From Algoriphagus halophilus (GTDB lineage Bacteria > Bacteroidota > Bacteroidia > Cytophagales > Cyclobacteriaceae), in assembly GCF_900129785.1 (NCBI RefSeq), contig NZ_FSRC01000001.1, positions 744,001 through 808,000 of the forward strand: a DNA stretch of 64,000 bases, given 5' to 3'. The notes beneath the pieces are model-generated. The model was given only the letters and a program-made list of their open reading frames with translations. It did not search any database and was not told the origin of the DNA. The position numbers and the translations under genes are program-made. Shown here piece by piece: positions 17,195 through 25,873 of this stretch (position 1 is the first letter of the stretch; each line of letters starts with the position of its first letter).

Positions 17195-18237
17195 AGCCTT
17201 GGTATAGCAAGTATTTGTTAAGCTCTTTTGCGGTTTTTCTAGCCTTTGGAATGCTGTGGTGGAGCATGCCGGAAGAGGAAATATTGGTGGTTTCAGAAAA
17301 GTGGAAAGGTGTATGTTGGGTAGGTAGTAGATCTCCTTTGGATGGAAGTGAGTTAAGAGCTTTGAAAGCCATAGGAGCCAATGCCATTTCTCAAACTCCA
17401 TTTGGGTGGCAAAGTGATATCCATAGTCCTGAGATTCGTTGGGAGGTGGACGCAGAGCGTCAATGGTGGGGGGAATCAGGTAAGGGTATTCAAGTGACCC
17501 ATGATTCCTCCAAAGTATTGGGAATCACCAATATGCTGAAACCTCATCTTTGGGTGAGGGGCAGTTGGCCGGGAGAGATTAAAATGAAAAATAAGGCCGA
17601 TTGGGAAGCTTGGTTCACTAATTACACTGCATTTATTTTAGATTATGCCCACCTCGCAGAGGAGTTGGGGATACCCATGCTCTGCATTGGGACTGAGTTG
17701 GAGATGACTAGTGATAGGGCAGAAGATTGGGAGCAGATTATAGCCGCTATTAGAAAGGTTTATTCTGGAAAGCTGGTCTATGCAGCGAATTTCACTGAGT
17801 TTGAACACATTACTTTTTGGGATAAGCTAGACTATATTGGGATCCAGGCCTATTTCCCCCTTGCAGATGATCACAACCCCAGCCTTGAAGAATTAAAAGA
17901 AGGATGGGGAAGACAGCTCCCGAAAGTTGAAAAGGTGGTTAAAAAGTACCAAAAACCAGTATTGTTTACCGAAATCGGCTATTGTAATACGGTGGATGCT
18001 GCCATTGAACCTTGGGTTTGGCCCAATGAACGAAAAGAAATTGAGTTTTCGGAAACGGCGCAAGCGCTATGTTATGAAGCATTTTTTGAATCAGCATGGC
18101 CCAAAAGTTGGCTGGCAGGTGTGTATTTCTGGAAGTGGTATCCCAACAGGCATGATCGGGAACCTGATTTTACTCCCCAAGGGAAAAAGGCCGAATTGGT
18201 AATGGCCAGGTACTTTACCAAGGATCAAGATTCGTAA
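17191..18237 (+). CDS. glycoside hydrolase, GH113-like, membrane-anchored or exported
   Basis: A 348-residue TIM-barrel glycosidase resembling GH113 beta-mannanases and related Bacteroidota proteins. The N-terminus has one hydrophobic segment (about 8-25), acting as anchor or signal. Candidate catalytic residues are Glu in IGTELEMTS near 168 (acid/base) and Glu in LFTEIGYCN near 260 (nucleophile), the arrangement of clan GH-A. IGIQAYFPL and the YFWKWYPN strand near the C-terminus also fit. Placed last in the glycosyltransferase operon and coupled by ATGA overlap, it may trim the glycan made by that operon instead of acting on diet polysaccharides. Specificity is not readable here. Confidence 0.85.
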   Translation: MKPWYSKYLLSSFAVFLAFGMLWWSMPEEEILVVSEKWKGVCWVGSRSPLDGSELRALKAIGANAISQTPFGWQSDIHSPEIRWEVDAERQWWGESGKGIQVTHDSSKVLGITNMLKPHLWVRGSWPGEIKMKNKADWEAWFTNYTAFILDYAHLAEELGIPMLCIGTELEMTSDRAEDWEQIIAAIRKVYSGKLVYAANFTEFEHITFWDKLDYIGIQAYFPLADDHNPSLEELKEGWGRQLPKVEKVVKKYQKPVLFTEIGYCNTVDAAIEPWVWPNERKEIEFSETAQALCYEAFFESAWPKSWLAGVYFWKWYPNRHDREPDFTPQGKKAELVMARYFTKDQDS

Positions 18238-18380
18238 GAATTCTCTGCTTGCGTAGATCCTGATTTATGTAGGCTGTGGTCTTGAAAATTTTATTCTGAT
18301 AAAATTCTGTATTTTAGAATAATTGAACATTTTCAAAGTGAAATGGAGATTTGCCATTCCTGAGACAATTTGATTTTTCT

Positions 18381-20084
18381 ATGAAAACGATCCGAATATT
18401 CATTGCTTCATCTTCAGAATTGAAAGAAGATAGGGATCAATTCAGGAATTTTATTAGCCGACAAAATGATATTCTTCATAAGAAAGGCTTGTACCTGGAA
18501 TTGGTGCAATGGGAAAATTTTTTAGATGCAATTTCTGACTCCAGGCTTCAAAATGAATACAATGAAGCGATACGTAACTGTGATATCGTTTTGTGTTTGT
18601 TTTTCACGAAAGTAGGGAAGTATACCGCAGAGGAATTTGATACTGCATACCAAGTTTTTAAAGAAAAAGGGAAGCCAAGGATTTGGACTTACTTTAAGAA
18701 TGCCCAAATCAATACTGGGTCTATTACCGATGAGATCAATACCCTGTTGGCATTCAAAAAGAAAATAGGGGCCTTGGGGCATTTCTATACAGAGTATACC
18801 AATATTGACAATCTGATCAATCAGTATAGGAATCAATTAGATAAGTTTTTGGTAAATTATGAGGAGGGGGCGAGTTCAGGGAAAGATCCAAAAACCAATA
18901 AGGAAAATGGGCAGGAAGCCCAAATTGATCAGGTAGTTTTCAATGAAGAATTAACAAAACGATTATTAGAGGCTATTAGCAGGCATAATAGGAAAGCTGC
19001 AGATTTCCTAGGTGCCAATGGGGATTGGGCTGAAAACCCACAGCTCGTTAGAACGGCCAAAAGGATCATCATCAATGGGTTTGTGGGAGTGATTGGAGTA
19101 CAAATCCGAAAACTGATGTCCATCGGAGAGGAGCCCTACTCTACGAGTAAGTTGACAAGGTATATTGAAAATTGTCAACTGGCCGCGAAGCGAAGCCTTC
19201 AACTGATCTGTTACTCTTTGATATCTACCTTATGGGATCATCATTTGGAGAAGAAACCAGAATTTTCTCCGAAGCAAAAAGAAGCCTTTGCTAAGTTTTT
19301 TAAAAATGCCGCGGAAGAGGATCTGATGGACTTCTTGGACCTAATGGACCACCTGATCACAGCATTCAAAGACAATAAGTTGGAATTCCTGATTTCTGAA
19401 TCATTGGAACTTCTTCCTCAACTACAAGCAGGCACGGTCTTTTACCAAGCTTGTGAGCAATTGATGGAGCTTCAGAAATCAGCGAAAGGAAAAGAGCTTT
19501 CAGGAAAAGACTGTTTAGAGGCAGAGGAGAATTTGTCCGTAATTCTGGAGAATTTGAGCTTCCTTGCTGAGTATAGAATGATTTCCATTAATGAGATCGA
19601 TTTTAATCAACAGCGGAACGACGAGGAGGGATTGTACCTGCATAATTACACGTTTTTAGTGGGAGAAAGTCAGGCGAATAATACCAGCCAAAGTAATGTT
19701 AGAAGAGAGTCTTCTCCTGTGATTTCCCATGCTGTGATTTTGTTTAAAGACAATTACAGGAAGAATATTAACCTGGATCCCTTTATTATAGACTATAATG
19801 GGCTGGCTTTGACAGGAGGTTCAAAAATTTGTTTTTATTCTTATTGCAATACCTACGACGATGGCAATCTGAACTTCAAGTTTATCGAGGACAACAGCAA
19901 TGTGGTGATTAATAAATCCAATAACCCCAAACCAGATGAGGAGGATTTAAATGCTTTGAATAGATGGCTTTCCAAAAAGGAAAATAGGAAAGACATGAAT
20001 TTCGATAAGGTCTATAGTTTGTTTTATCATGCGAAGAAGACCCTGACAGGCATTGAAGAAGAAACCACCGAAGATTTATTTTGA
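18381..20084 (+). CDS. TIR/DUF4062-like N-terminal domain protein, STAND partner
   Basis: A 567-residue cytoplasmic protein starting at the ATG at 18381; a TTG at 18351 is in frame but less likely. Residues 1-160 look like the flavodoxin-like TIR-related fold of the DUF4062 type: IRIFIASSSELKEDRD, then NCDIVLCLFFTKVGKYTAEEFDTAY, where a Glu sits at the position used by TIR NADases. The rest is first strongly helical (200-410) and then beta-rich (420-510), with no family I recognise. It lies 27 bases before the STAND NTPase gene and surely forms an operon with it. In similar conflict systems the TIR-like part is the effector and the STAND the sensor/switch. That assignment is inferred. Confidence 0.72.
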   Translation: MKTIRIFIASSSELKEDRDQFRNFISRQNDILHKKGLYLELVQWENFLDAISDSRLQNEYNEAIRNCDIVLCLFFTKVGKYTAEEFDTAYQVFKEKGKPRIWTYFKNAQINTGSITDEINTLLAFKKKIGALGHFYTEYTNIDNLINQYRNQLDKFLVNYEEGASSGKDPKTNKENGQEAQIDQVVFNEELTKRLLEAISRHNRKAADFLGANGDWAENPQLVRTAKRIIINGFVGVIGVQIRKLMSIGEEPYSTSKLTRYIENCQLAAKRSLQLICYSLISTLWDHHLEKKPEFSPKQKEAFAKFFKNAAEEDLMDFLDLMDHLITAFKDNKLEFLISESLELLPQLQAGTVFYQACEQLMELQKSAKGKELSGKDCLEAEENLSVILENLSFLAEYRMISINEIDFNQQRNDEEGLYLHNYTFLVGESQANNTSQSNVRRESSPVISHAVILFKDNYRKNINLDPFIIDYNGLALTGGSKICFYSYCNTYDDGNLNFKFIEDNSNVVINKSNNPKPDEEDLNALNRWLSKKENRKDMNFDKVYSLFYHAKKTLTGIEEETTEDLF

Positions 20085-20111
20085 TTTCCGCACTATCTAA
20101 AAGATAATTTC

Positions 20112-22088
20112 ATGAAAAAATATCCTTTCAAATTTCTGGATTCCTATGATAGAGAAGATAGGGTCGTATTTTTTGGAAGGGATGAGGAGATCAATACCCT
20201 GTATGAAATGGTGTTTCAGTCTCCCGTAGTATTGGTTTATGGGGCTTCAGGAACTGGTAAAACCAGTTTGATCAACTGTGGGCTAGCTGGCAAGTTTCAA
20301 CCTCATGACTGGTTGGATTTGATGATCAGACGGGGAAATAATATCAACAGCTCCTTGAAAACCATTTTGAAAAATGCGGGTGGAGAGGCAGATGAGGAAG
20401 GTGCGCAATGGGTAGATGATTGGGATTCCGTTACTGATAAGAATGGAGAGGAGTTGACGCCTACCAGCAAAGCTTTAAAAGCAATCTATCAGAAATCCTT
20501 TAGGCCCATATACCTGATATTTGACCAGTTTGAGGAACTGTTTATTCTGGGGTCTAAATCCGAACAGCAGGAATTTTTAGAAACAATCAAAGGGATTTTG
20601 CATTCCTACCAGCCTGTTAAAATGATTTTTTCGATTCGGGAAGAGTATTTGGGATACTTGGTGGAATTCGAACGTGAAATCCCACAACTTCTTCAGAAGA
20701 AGCTGCGGGTAGAACCTATGAATTTGGATAAAGTGAAGCAGGTGATTATAGGTGCGGCTGCTTTTGAAGGTTCGAATATTAGCATCAAAACTGGTGAAGA
20801 AGATGCGGTCGCTGAGGCTATTTTTCAAAAAATTAAAGGCGGCAAGAAATCCCTGACAATCCAATTGCCCTTCTTACAGGTGTTTTTAGATAAACTTTAT
20901 TTGAATATATCTGGGGATCAAAAAAGAGAGAAGCCTGCTGAATTTACCTTGGCCAAGGTCAATGAAATGGGAGAGATCGGAGATATTCTAAGCAATTTCC
21001 TGGAAGAGCAGGTTGCTTCTATTTCCAATGGATTGAAGGGTAAATACCCGAAGTTAAACGTAGAGACCACCTGGAAAATTTTATCTCCTTTTGCTACCCT
21101 GGAAGGCACCAAAGAGCCTATCAGCAAGAAAGAGCTTTTTGATCGATTACCGGATTTTGATAAAAAGTTGGTGGAAGAAGTCCTTTTGGCTTTTATCAAT
21201 AGTCGAATGCTCCGCTATAATGAGAGCATAGACTCCTTTGAAATCGCGCATGATTCCTTAGCCAAGCCCATCGCTGAAAAACGAAGTGTAGAGGAGAAAG
21301 CGTTGTTGGAGATCAAACGCTTGATCAAAAGTCAGGTGTCAATCAAGGAGGAGGCAAGAGAGTATTTTTCCGAAAAACAACTGGTGTTTATTGAACCCTA
21401 TTTAGAGAAGTTCAAACAAACCAAGGAGGAAACAGATTGGATTAAAAAAAGTGAACAATACATCCGGGAGCAAAAAGAGCTAGCAGCAAAGAATAAGCTG
21501 TTAGAAATGAATAAAAAGAAAAGGGAAAGAAGGGTTTGGATAGGTGTGATCGCAGGCATTATGCTGGTAAGTATTTCATTTTTTGTGATAAGGGAGATAA
21601 ACAATAGAAGGTCTCAAATAGCAGATTTGGAGAGAGATTTAGCCAGACAAAAAGACCTTGATCGGACGGAAGAGTTGTTGAGATTGGTAATGAAGGGGCG
21701 TGGGAGAAATTATGAAAATGTAAGCGACTCTGCATTGATGGATATCCTTTATAAAGAGCGGACCTATCCTTTGGATAGTTTGATTTCTATAGAAGCATCG
21801 GTAAGCCCTTCCAATAAAGGTGGAAATAACAGGAATTTCACCATGTGGTTAGATGTGCCTTCCTTCCGCAAAGAAGAAATCAAAGAAGTGCATTATCATT
21901 TTTGTCCTGGATTTATTGACCGTCTTCGCATTTCAAAAGATCCATCTTCCCAGTTTTCAATAGGCTATTTGGGGTATGGCTATTGTCCAGTTATGAAAAT
22001 CGAGATATTACTGAATGCAGGGGATACGATTACCAGAAACTTTTCCTATGAGGAGTATTTTAAAGCTAACCCACCAGAGGGTAGCTAA
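20112..22088 (+). CDS. STAND NTPase with one membrane span and pYEATS-like C-terminal domain
   Basis: A 658-residue protein. Residues 20-60 hold the entry FFGRDEEI and the Walker A loop GASGTGKTS (44-52). Walker B is LIFDQFEELF (135-144), followed by sensor-like FSIREEYL, all typical of novel STAND NTPases. A winged-helix/arm region follows, with IAHDSLAKPI near 380. A charged stretch (KKKRERR) leads into one membrane helix (about 474-495), then a short coiled coil. Residues about 557-655 are beta-rich with MWLDVPSF, EVHYHFCPGF and YLGYGYCPV, resembling the prokaryotic YEATS domain. No WD40 or TPR sensor is present, so the C-terminal domain may be the sensor. It is paired with the TIR/DUF4062-like gene, and its stop is only 10 bases from that of the convergent gene. 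Confidence 0.8.
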   Translation: MKKYPFKFLDSYDREDRVVFFGRDEEINTLYEMVFQSPVVLVYGASGTGKTSLINCGLAGKFQPHDWLDLMIRRGNNINSSLKTILKNAGGEADEEGAQWVDDWDSVTDKNGEELTPTSKALKAIYQKSFRPIYLIFDQFEELFILGSKSEQQEFLETIKGILHSYQPVKMIFSIREEYLGYLVEFEREIPQLLQKKLRVEPMNLDKVKQVIIGAAAFEGSNISIKTGEEDAVAEAIFQKIKGGKKSLTIQLPFLQVFLDKLYLNISGDQKREKPAEFTLAKVNEMGEIGDILSNFLEEQVASISNGLKGKYPKLNVETTWKILSPFATLEGTKEPISKKELFDRLPDFDKKLVEEVLLAFINSRMLRYNESIDSFEIAHDSLAKPIAEKRSVEEKALLEIKRLIKSQVSIKEEAREYFSEKQLVFIEPYLEKFKQTKEETDWIKKSEQYIREQKELAAKNKLLEMNKKKRERRVWIGVIAGIMLVSISFFVIREINNRRSQIADLERDLARQKDLDRTEELLRLVMKGRGRNYENVSDSALMDILYKERTYPLDSLISIEASVSPSNKGGNNRNFTMWLDVPSFRKEEIKEVHYHFCPGFIDRLRISKDPSSQFSIGYLGYGYCPVMKIEILLNAGDTITRNFSYEEYFKANPPEGS

Positions 22089-22098
22089 TGTTCAAGTA

Positions 22099-23685
22099 TT
22101 AATTGAGAGCTGGAATCCCCGCGCTTCTGAGGTGATCTTGTACCTCCCAACTTCCACTTAAATCCAGTTCAGGTACTTGCCCAATATCATTTTGGTGAAA
22201 ATGGTACACCAGAATGGTCAGGTCTTTAGTGGGTAGCGTTTTAACCTTTAAATCATTGGGAAGCGTTGGATAGCTGTTTTGGAGGATTTCTTCAGCAAAA
22301 CTGGTAGTCATGATGTTCCCACCCAGCGTAGCTGGCTTGGATGCCACTACAAATGCAAACATTCGGAATTCGGACTCCACCTCAAAAAAGATAGACTTGA
22401 AAATCTCAAAGTAGGAAAATTTCCCGTCCTCCCCCATGCTTTCGGTGAACCGTTTATCTGAGCTGACTTTGGTACCGTCTTTATTGAACTTTTCTAGGCT
22501 GGTAGTCATGGCATATCCGTCCATATCGTAATAGTAATGGAGATGATTACTTCCGAATCCTGCTTCTTGCATCTTGGATCTAAAAAATAAGTCTACCTGA
22601 TTCAAAGTCTGCAAGTCAGGCTTAAAGTTTTTGATGATTTGATGGGTAGATGACTTAGGGGCAGGGTTAGGGAAAAAGTACATGATGTTTGGAGCTGGAT
22701 TTGGTGCAGAAATAGCAGCTAAACTTTCGTCCCTAATCCCTTCAGACCTTCTAGATGGATACCTCCTTTTTAGTTGCCTAAAAAGCAAAGCCGTAACCTC
22801 TGGAGTCAACTCTTTTTTGATAAACTCATCCTCTTCAAAACGGAGCATTTCCATAAATTCATCATAATGATGATATAAGGTTTCTGTATTAAAATTGGCA
22901 GGGGGCCTAGTTCGTTGGGTAGCGAGAAATTTTAACTGTAAATATCTTGAAATTAACTCCAGCCTATTTTCTAACCGGTAATCTGGGTTAATCGAGTAGC
23001 TTTTAAATGAAGGTGCATTTGGGAAATCAATGGTATTGTTTAAAGTGGACATACTCAGAGGTATTTCGAAAAGTCCAGCATAGAAAGTAAGCGAATCCAA
23101 TTCAATCCTATTCCGTTCTTTGGCTTTAAGAAAGATGCGTTGAAAGTCCGGATAGATGTTTTCGTTAAATAAGGAATTGTATTGGGTTTTCACTTTATAT
23201 ATTTCTGAGCGTATATCATCTGCTGCATCTAAGTCAAAATTGATGATTTCATAAAATGAAAGCTGTTGCATTGAATAGCTCGGATATTCATCTAGTTTGG
23301 CAGCGTTGTAAAAATTTATTCCCCGATCCAATACACTTTTATATCTTCTTAAGGTATTTCTATCTGGTTTCGAATCATTGAAGTAAAGCCGCTTTGCTTG
23401 AGTTTGATACCAAATGGACTGAGTAAAGCTGTGTAAAGGCTGAAAGGTTCTAATGAATGTTCGGTTTTTAATCTGATCCATTTCGTCTTTCTCAAAAGCA
23501 AGAATTTTCGAAATTCGATCGGCATCTATGGAGTCATAATAAATAGAAGTTAAATACAGGTTCATATAGGCTTGAGCTAAGGAGATCGTATCGTTTGGAA
23601 CAGTGTTTACACGATGATTAGCCATGACCCCATTGATGAAAAAGGAGAAGAGTAAAAGGCAAGGAAGAATTTTGAAAAATTTCAT
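22099..23685 (-). CDS. secreted protein of unknown function
   Basis: I do not recognise a family. The 528-residue product has a signal peptide (MKFFKILPCLLLFSFFINGVMA, cited by segment) and no further membrane span, so it should be periplasmic or secreted. The first 300 residues are predicted helical and rich in Tyr and Arg. A proline-rich linker (NPAPNIMYFFPNPAP) near 345 separates a C-terminal part of about 180 residues that looks alpha/beta. The gene is convergent with the STAND NTPase, with only 10 bases between stops and no hairpin between them. It could belong to the same accessory locus or be unrelated. Confidence 0.72.
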   Translation of the reverse strand: MKFFKILPCLLLFSFFINGVMANHRVNTVPNDTISLAQAYMNLYLTSIYYDSIDADRISKILAFEKDEMDQIKNRTFIRTFQPLHSFTQSIWYQTQAKRLYFNDSKPDRNTLRRYKSVLDRGINFYNAAKLDEYPSYSMQQLSFYEIINFDLDAADDIRSEIYKVKTQYNSLFNENIYPDFQRIFLKAKERNRIELDSLTFYAGLFEIPLSMSTLNNTIDFPNAPSFKSYSINPDYRLENRLELISRYLQLKFLATQRTRPPANFNTETLYHHYDEFMEMLRFEEDEFIKKELTPEVTALLFRQLKRRYPSRRSEGIRDESLAAISAPNPAPNIMYFFPNPAPKSSTHQIIKNFKPDLQTLNQVDLFFRSKMQEAGFGSNHLHYYYDMDGYAMTTSLEKFNKDGTKVSSDKRFTESMGEDGKFSYFEIFKSIFFEVESEFRMFAFVVASKPATLGGNIMTTSFAEEILQNSYPTLPNDLKVKTLPTKDLTILVYHFHQNDIGQVPELDLSGSWEVQDHLRSAGIPALN

Positions 23686-23998
23686 TTCAATAATTTGAAT
23701 GAATTTGACTCGTATTTTTTAAGAATAGAAAGAAGGAGGTAATAACGTGGTTGACAGAAAATTCAAATAGGGATATAGAACCGGTAGAACCTGCTTTCTT
23801 AATTTCAATATACTTTAATAATATGGTTAAATCCACTAGTATGGACTTGATATTCAATTAAATGTAGGATGATGGACCGTTAGTTAATCAACCTTTTATG
23901 TGACATAAGTCATGAATTTCTATGGGAAAATAGGTTAGGTTTATTGTGTTGAAAGAGTTTTTCGACGGAACCTTTACATCAACCAAACCTTGGAAATC
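23686..23998. other. intergenic region of 313 bases, no gene seen
   Basis: AT-rich divergent spacer between the secreted protein gene and the DUF2892 gene. I find no open frame with coding character on either strand. It holds one Fnr-type dyad (23901-23912) and a -7-like TAGGTTTA (23936-23943). Confidence 0.6.
23901..23912 (+). promoter_or_regulatory. candidate Fnr/Crp-type operator upstream of the DUF2892 gene
   Basis: TGAC-ATAA-GTCA is a perfect 4-4-4 dyad of the TGAY-N4-RTCA class, 86 bases before the DUF2892 ATG. A -7-like TAGGTTTA follows at 23936-23943, which would put the centre of the dyad about 40 bases upstream of the transcription start, the usual place for class II activation by Fnr-type proteins. 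Confidence 0.45.
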
Positions 23999-24211
23999 AT
24001 GAAAAAGAACATGGGAACAATCGATAGAGCAATTAGATTGGTGGTAGCGGCAGTTTTAGTGCTACTATACTTTTCTGGAATAGTTTCAGGAACATTAGGT
24101 ATTATTTCATTAGTAGTGGCATTGATATTCGCAATTACTAGCCTTGTTAGCTATTGCCCTTTGTATGCTATCGTTGGAATCAAAACATGCCATCACCACT
24201 CGGTAAAATAG
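23999..24211 (+). CDS. DUF2892 (YgaP-type) small membrane protein
   Basis: A 70-residue inner-membrane protein with two hydrophobic helices (about 14-34 and 38-56). The pattern MGTIDRAIRLVVAAVLV and the ending SYCPLYAIVGIKTC are hallmarks of DUF2892, the membrane domain found alone or fused to rhodanese in YgaP. The start is the ATG at 23999; a TTG three codons upstream is in frame but unnecessary. Family members are often linked to sulfur or nitric-oxide stress. The Fnr-type dyad upstream fits redox control, but that is inference. A strong terminator follows. Confidence 0.9.
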   Translation: MKKNMGTIDRAIRLVVAAVLVLLYFSGIVSGTLGIISLVVALIFAITSLVSYCPLYAIVGIKTCHHHSVK

Positions 24212-24241
24212 GATTGTTTATAAATACTAAAAATTTTAAAG

Positions 24242-24268
24242 CCAGAATGAATAGATTCTGGTTTTTTT
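24242..24268 (+). terminator. rho-independent terminator after the DUF2892 gene
   Basis: A perfect 7-base-pair stem (CCAGAAT with ATTCTGG) with a 6-base loop is followed by seven T residues, 30 bases after the stop codon. Confidence 0.85.
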
Positions 24269-24359
24269 ATGGTGTAAATTCACCGTCTGAAAGAATTTAA
24301 AGTTGAAAATTTCAATATTTACCATACTATTGAAATTTGAATCCAAAAAATACCAATTC

Positions 24360-25748
24360 ATGAAGAATAACAAACGAAGAGAGTTCCTAAAAGCTTCTGG
24401 TCTTGCAGGCTTAGGATTAATCGGGGCAGGATCTGCTTTTGCAGAGACAAACATCAATGAGCTGCCGGGACAAATTCAAAAATATGCCGGAAGAGCCCAA
24501 AAATTCAATATGTCTGGATATGCTGCTCCTAAAATTGAAACTGTAAGAGTGGGGATTGTAGGTTTGGGAATGAGAGGTCCTGGTGCTGTAAATCGTTTGA
24601 GTAAAATTGAAGGCGTTGAGATCAAAGCCCTTTGTGACCTGATGCCAGAAAGAGTGGAGAAGGCCAAAGAGCAATTAAAAGATACATCCCATAACCCAGA
24701 TGGTTATTCCGGGAAAGTATATTCCTGGAAAGAAATGTTTGATCGTCCGGATTTGGATTTGATCTACATAGCTACACCTTGGGAATGGCATACTCCAATG
24801 GCTATTTATGCCATGGAAGCGGGCAAACATGCGGCATGTGAAGTGCCTATTGCAAGAACTTTAGATGAATGCTGGCAATTGGTAGAGACTTCTGAGCGTA
24901 CCAAAAAGCACTGTATGCAATTAGAAAACTGTTGCTATGACTTCTTTGAATTAATGACCTTGAAAATGGCAAGAGAAGGGTACTTCGGTGAGGTTTTACA
25001 CGTAGAAGGTGCCTATATCCATGATTTGCTTGCGCTTAACTTCGATAAGAATGGATACCAAGGTATGTGGAGATTGAAAGAAAATTACCGTGATGGAAAT
25101 TTATATCCTACCCATGGTTTAGGCCCTATTTGCCAAATCCTGAATATCAATCGAGGTGATCAGATGGATTATTTAACTTCTGTTTCATCCAATGATTTTA
25201 TGATGAAAGAGAAAGCGGAAGAATTGGCTGCTCAGGATAATTTCTTCTCCGATTTTGCTACCAAAAGCTATAGAGGGAATATGAATACCTCGGTAGTGAA
25301 GACAAAAAATGGAAAGACCATCATGATTCAGCATGATGTGACCAGCCCAAGACCTTATTCAAGACTTCATGTCATATCTGGTACCGAAGGCTATGCACAG
25401 AAATATCCAAGCCCTAAAGTATCAAGAGGGCATGGTTGGTTGAATGATGAGGAGTTTAAGGATTTGGAAACAAAATATACTCCGGAAATTGTACAAAAAG
25501 TAGGAGAGTTGGCCAAGCAGGTTGGAGGTCATGGAGGAATGGATTTCATCATGGACTGGAGATTGATTGACTGCTTGAGAAATGGTTTGCCTTTGGATCA
25601 GGATGTGTATGATGCAGCGCTTTGGAGTAGCATTTCTCCATTGAGTGAATGGTCTGTTGCCAATCGTTCTAACTCCATTGATGTGCCTGACTTTACTGGA
25701 GGTAGTTGGAAAACCAACAAGCCTGTTCCTATTACATTGAGAGGATAA
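24360..25748 (+). CDS. Gfo/Idh/MocA family glycosidase-type oxidoreductase, GH109-like
   Basis: A 462-residue enzyme with a Tat export signal (NKRREFLKASGLAG). The N-terminal Rossmann domain shows VGIVGLGMRGPG near 68, followed by the CEVPIA motif of Gfo/Idh/MocA proteins. Features typical of GH109, which cleaves alpha-N-acetylgalactosaminides by an NAD-assisted redox mechanism, are EWHTP, QLENCCYDFFE, YPTHGLGP and GHGGMDFIM near the end. The start is the ATG at 24360, which places the Tat motif correctly; a TTG at 24303 is rejected. It stands alone between two terminators, convergent with the DUF2264 operon. Substrate specificity cannot be fixed from sequence alone. Confidence 0.88.
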   Translation: MKNNKRREFLKASGLAGLGLIGAGSAFAETNINELPGQIQKYAGRAQKFNMSGYAAPKIETVRVGIVGLGMRGPGAVNRLSKIEGVEIKALCDLMPERVEKAKEQLKDTSHNPDGYSGKVYSWKEMFDRPDLDLIYIATPWEWHTPMAIYAMEAGKHAACEVPIARTLDECWQLVETSERTKKHCMQLENCCYDFFELMTLKMAREGYFGEVLHVEGAYIHDLLALNFDKNGYQGMWRLKENYRDGNLYPTHGLGPICQILNINRGDQMDYLTSVSSNDFMMKEKAEELAAQDNFFSDFATKSYRGNMNTSVVKTKNGKTIMIQHDVTSPRPYSRLHVISGTEGYAQKYPSPKVSRGHGWLNDEEFKDLETKYTPEIVQKVGELAKQVGGHGGMDFIMDWRLIDCLRNGLPLDQDVYDAALWSSISPLSEWSVANRSNSIDVPDFTGGSWKTNKPVPITLRG

Positions 25749-25755
25749 AAATTGA

Positions 25756-25785
25756 AAGCCCGATAATTACTTATCGGGCTTCTTT
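25756..25785. terminator. bidirectional terminator between GH109 and DUF2264 genes
   Basis: A perfect 11-base-pair stem (AAGCCCGATAA with TTATCGGGCTT, loop TTAC) lies 8 bases after the GH109 stop. It has T residues on the plus side and a run TTTTTATCC-like stretch on the minus side, so it can serve both convergent genes. Confidence 0.85.
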
Positions 25786-25873
25786 AATGTTCGAAGAAAA
25801 AAAGTGATTTTTTCTATTGAACAACCTGTCTTATGGTGTGGAGTCGAACTAGGACCTCTTCCATGTTCAGTTG

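Noticed and set aside
18287..18306. AT-only hairpin after the GH113-like gene as terminator
   Set aside because: The 8-base stem has no G or C pair and no clear T-run, so it is too weak to call.
18351..23685. The STAND region as part of a prophage or integrative element
   Set aside because: No integrase, tRNA, direct repeats or phage structural genes are visible on either side, and base composition is like its surroundings.
24303..24359. TTG start of the GH109-like gene at 24303
   Set aside because: The ATG at 24360 places the Tat motif at the N-terminus, while the extension does not look like coding sequence of the family.
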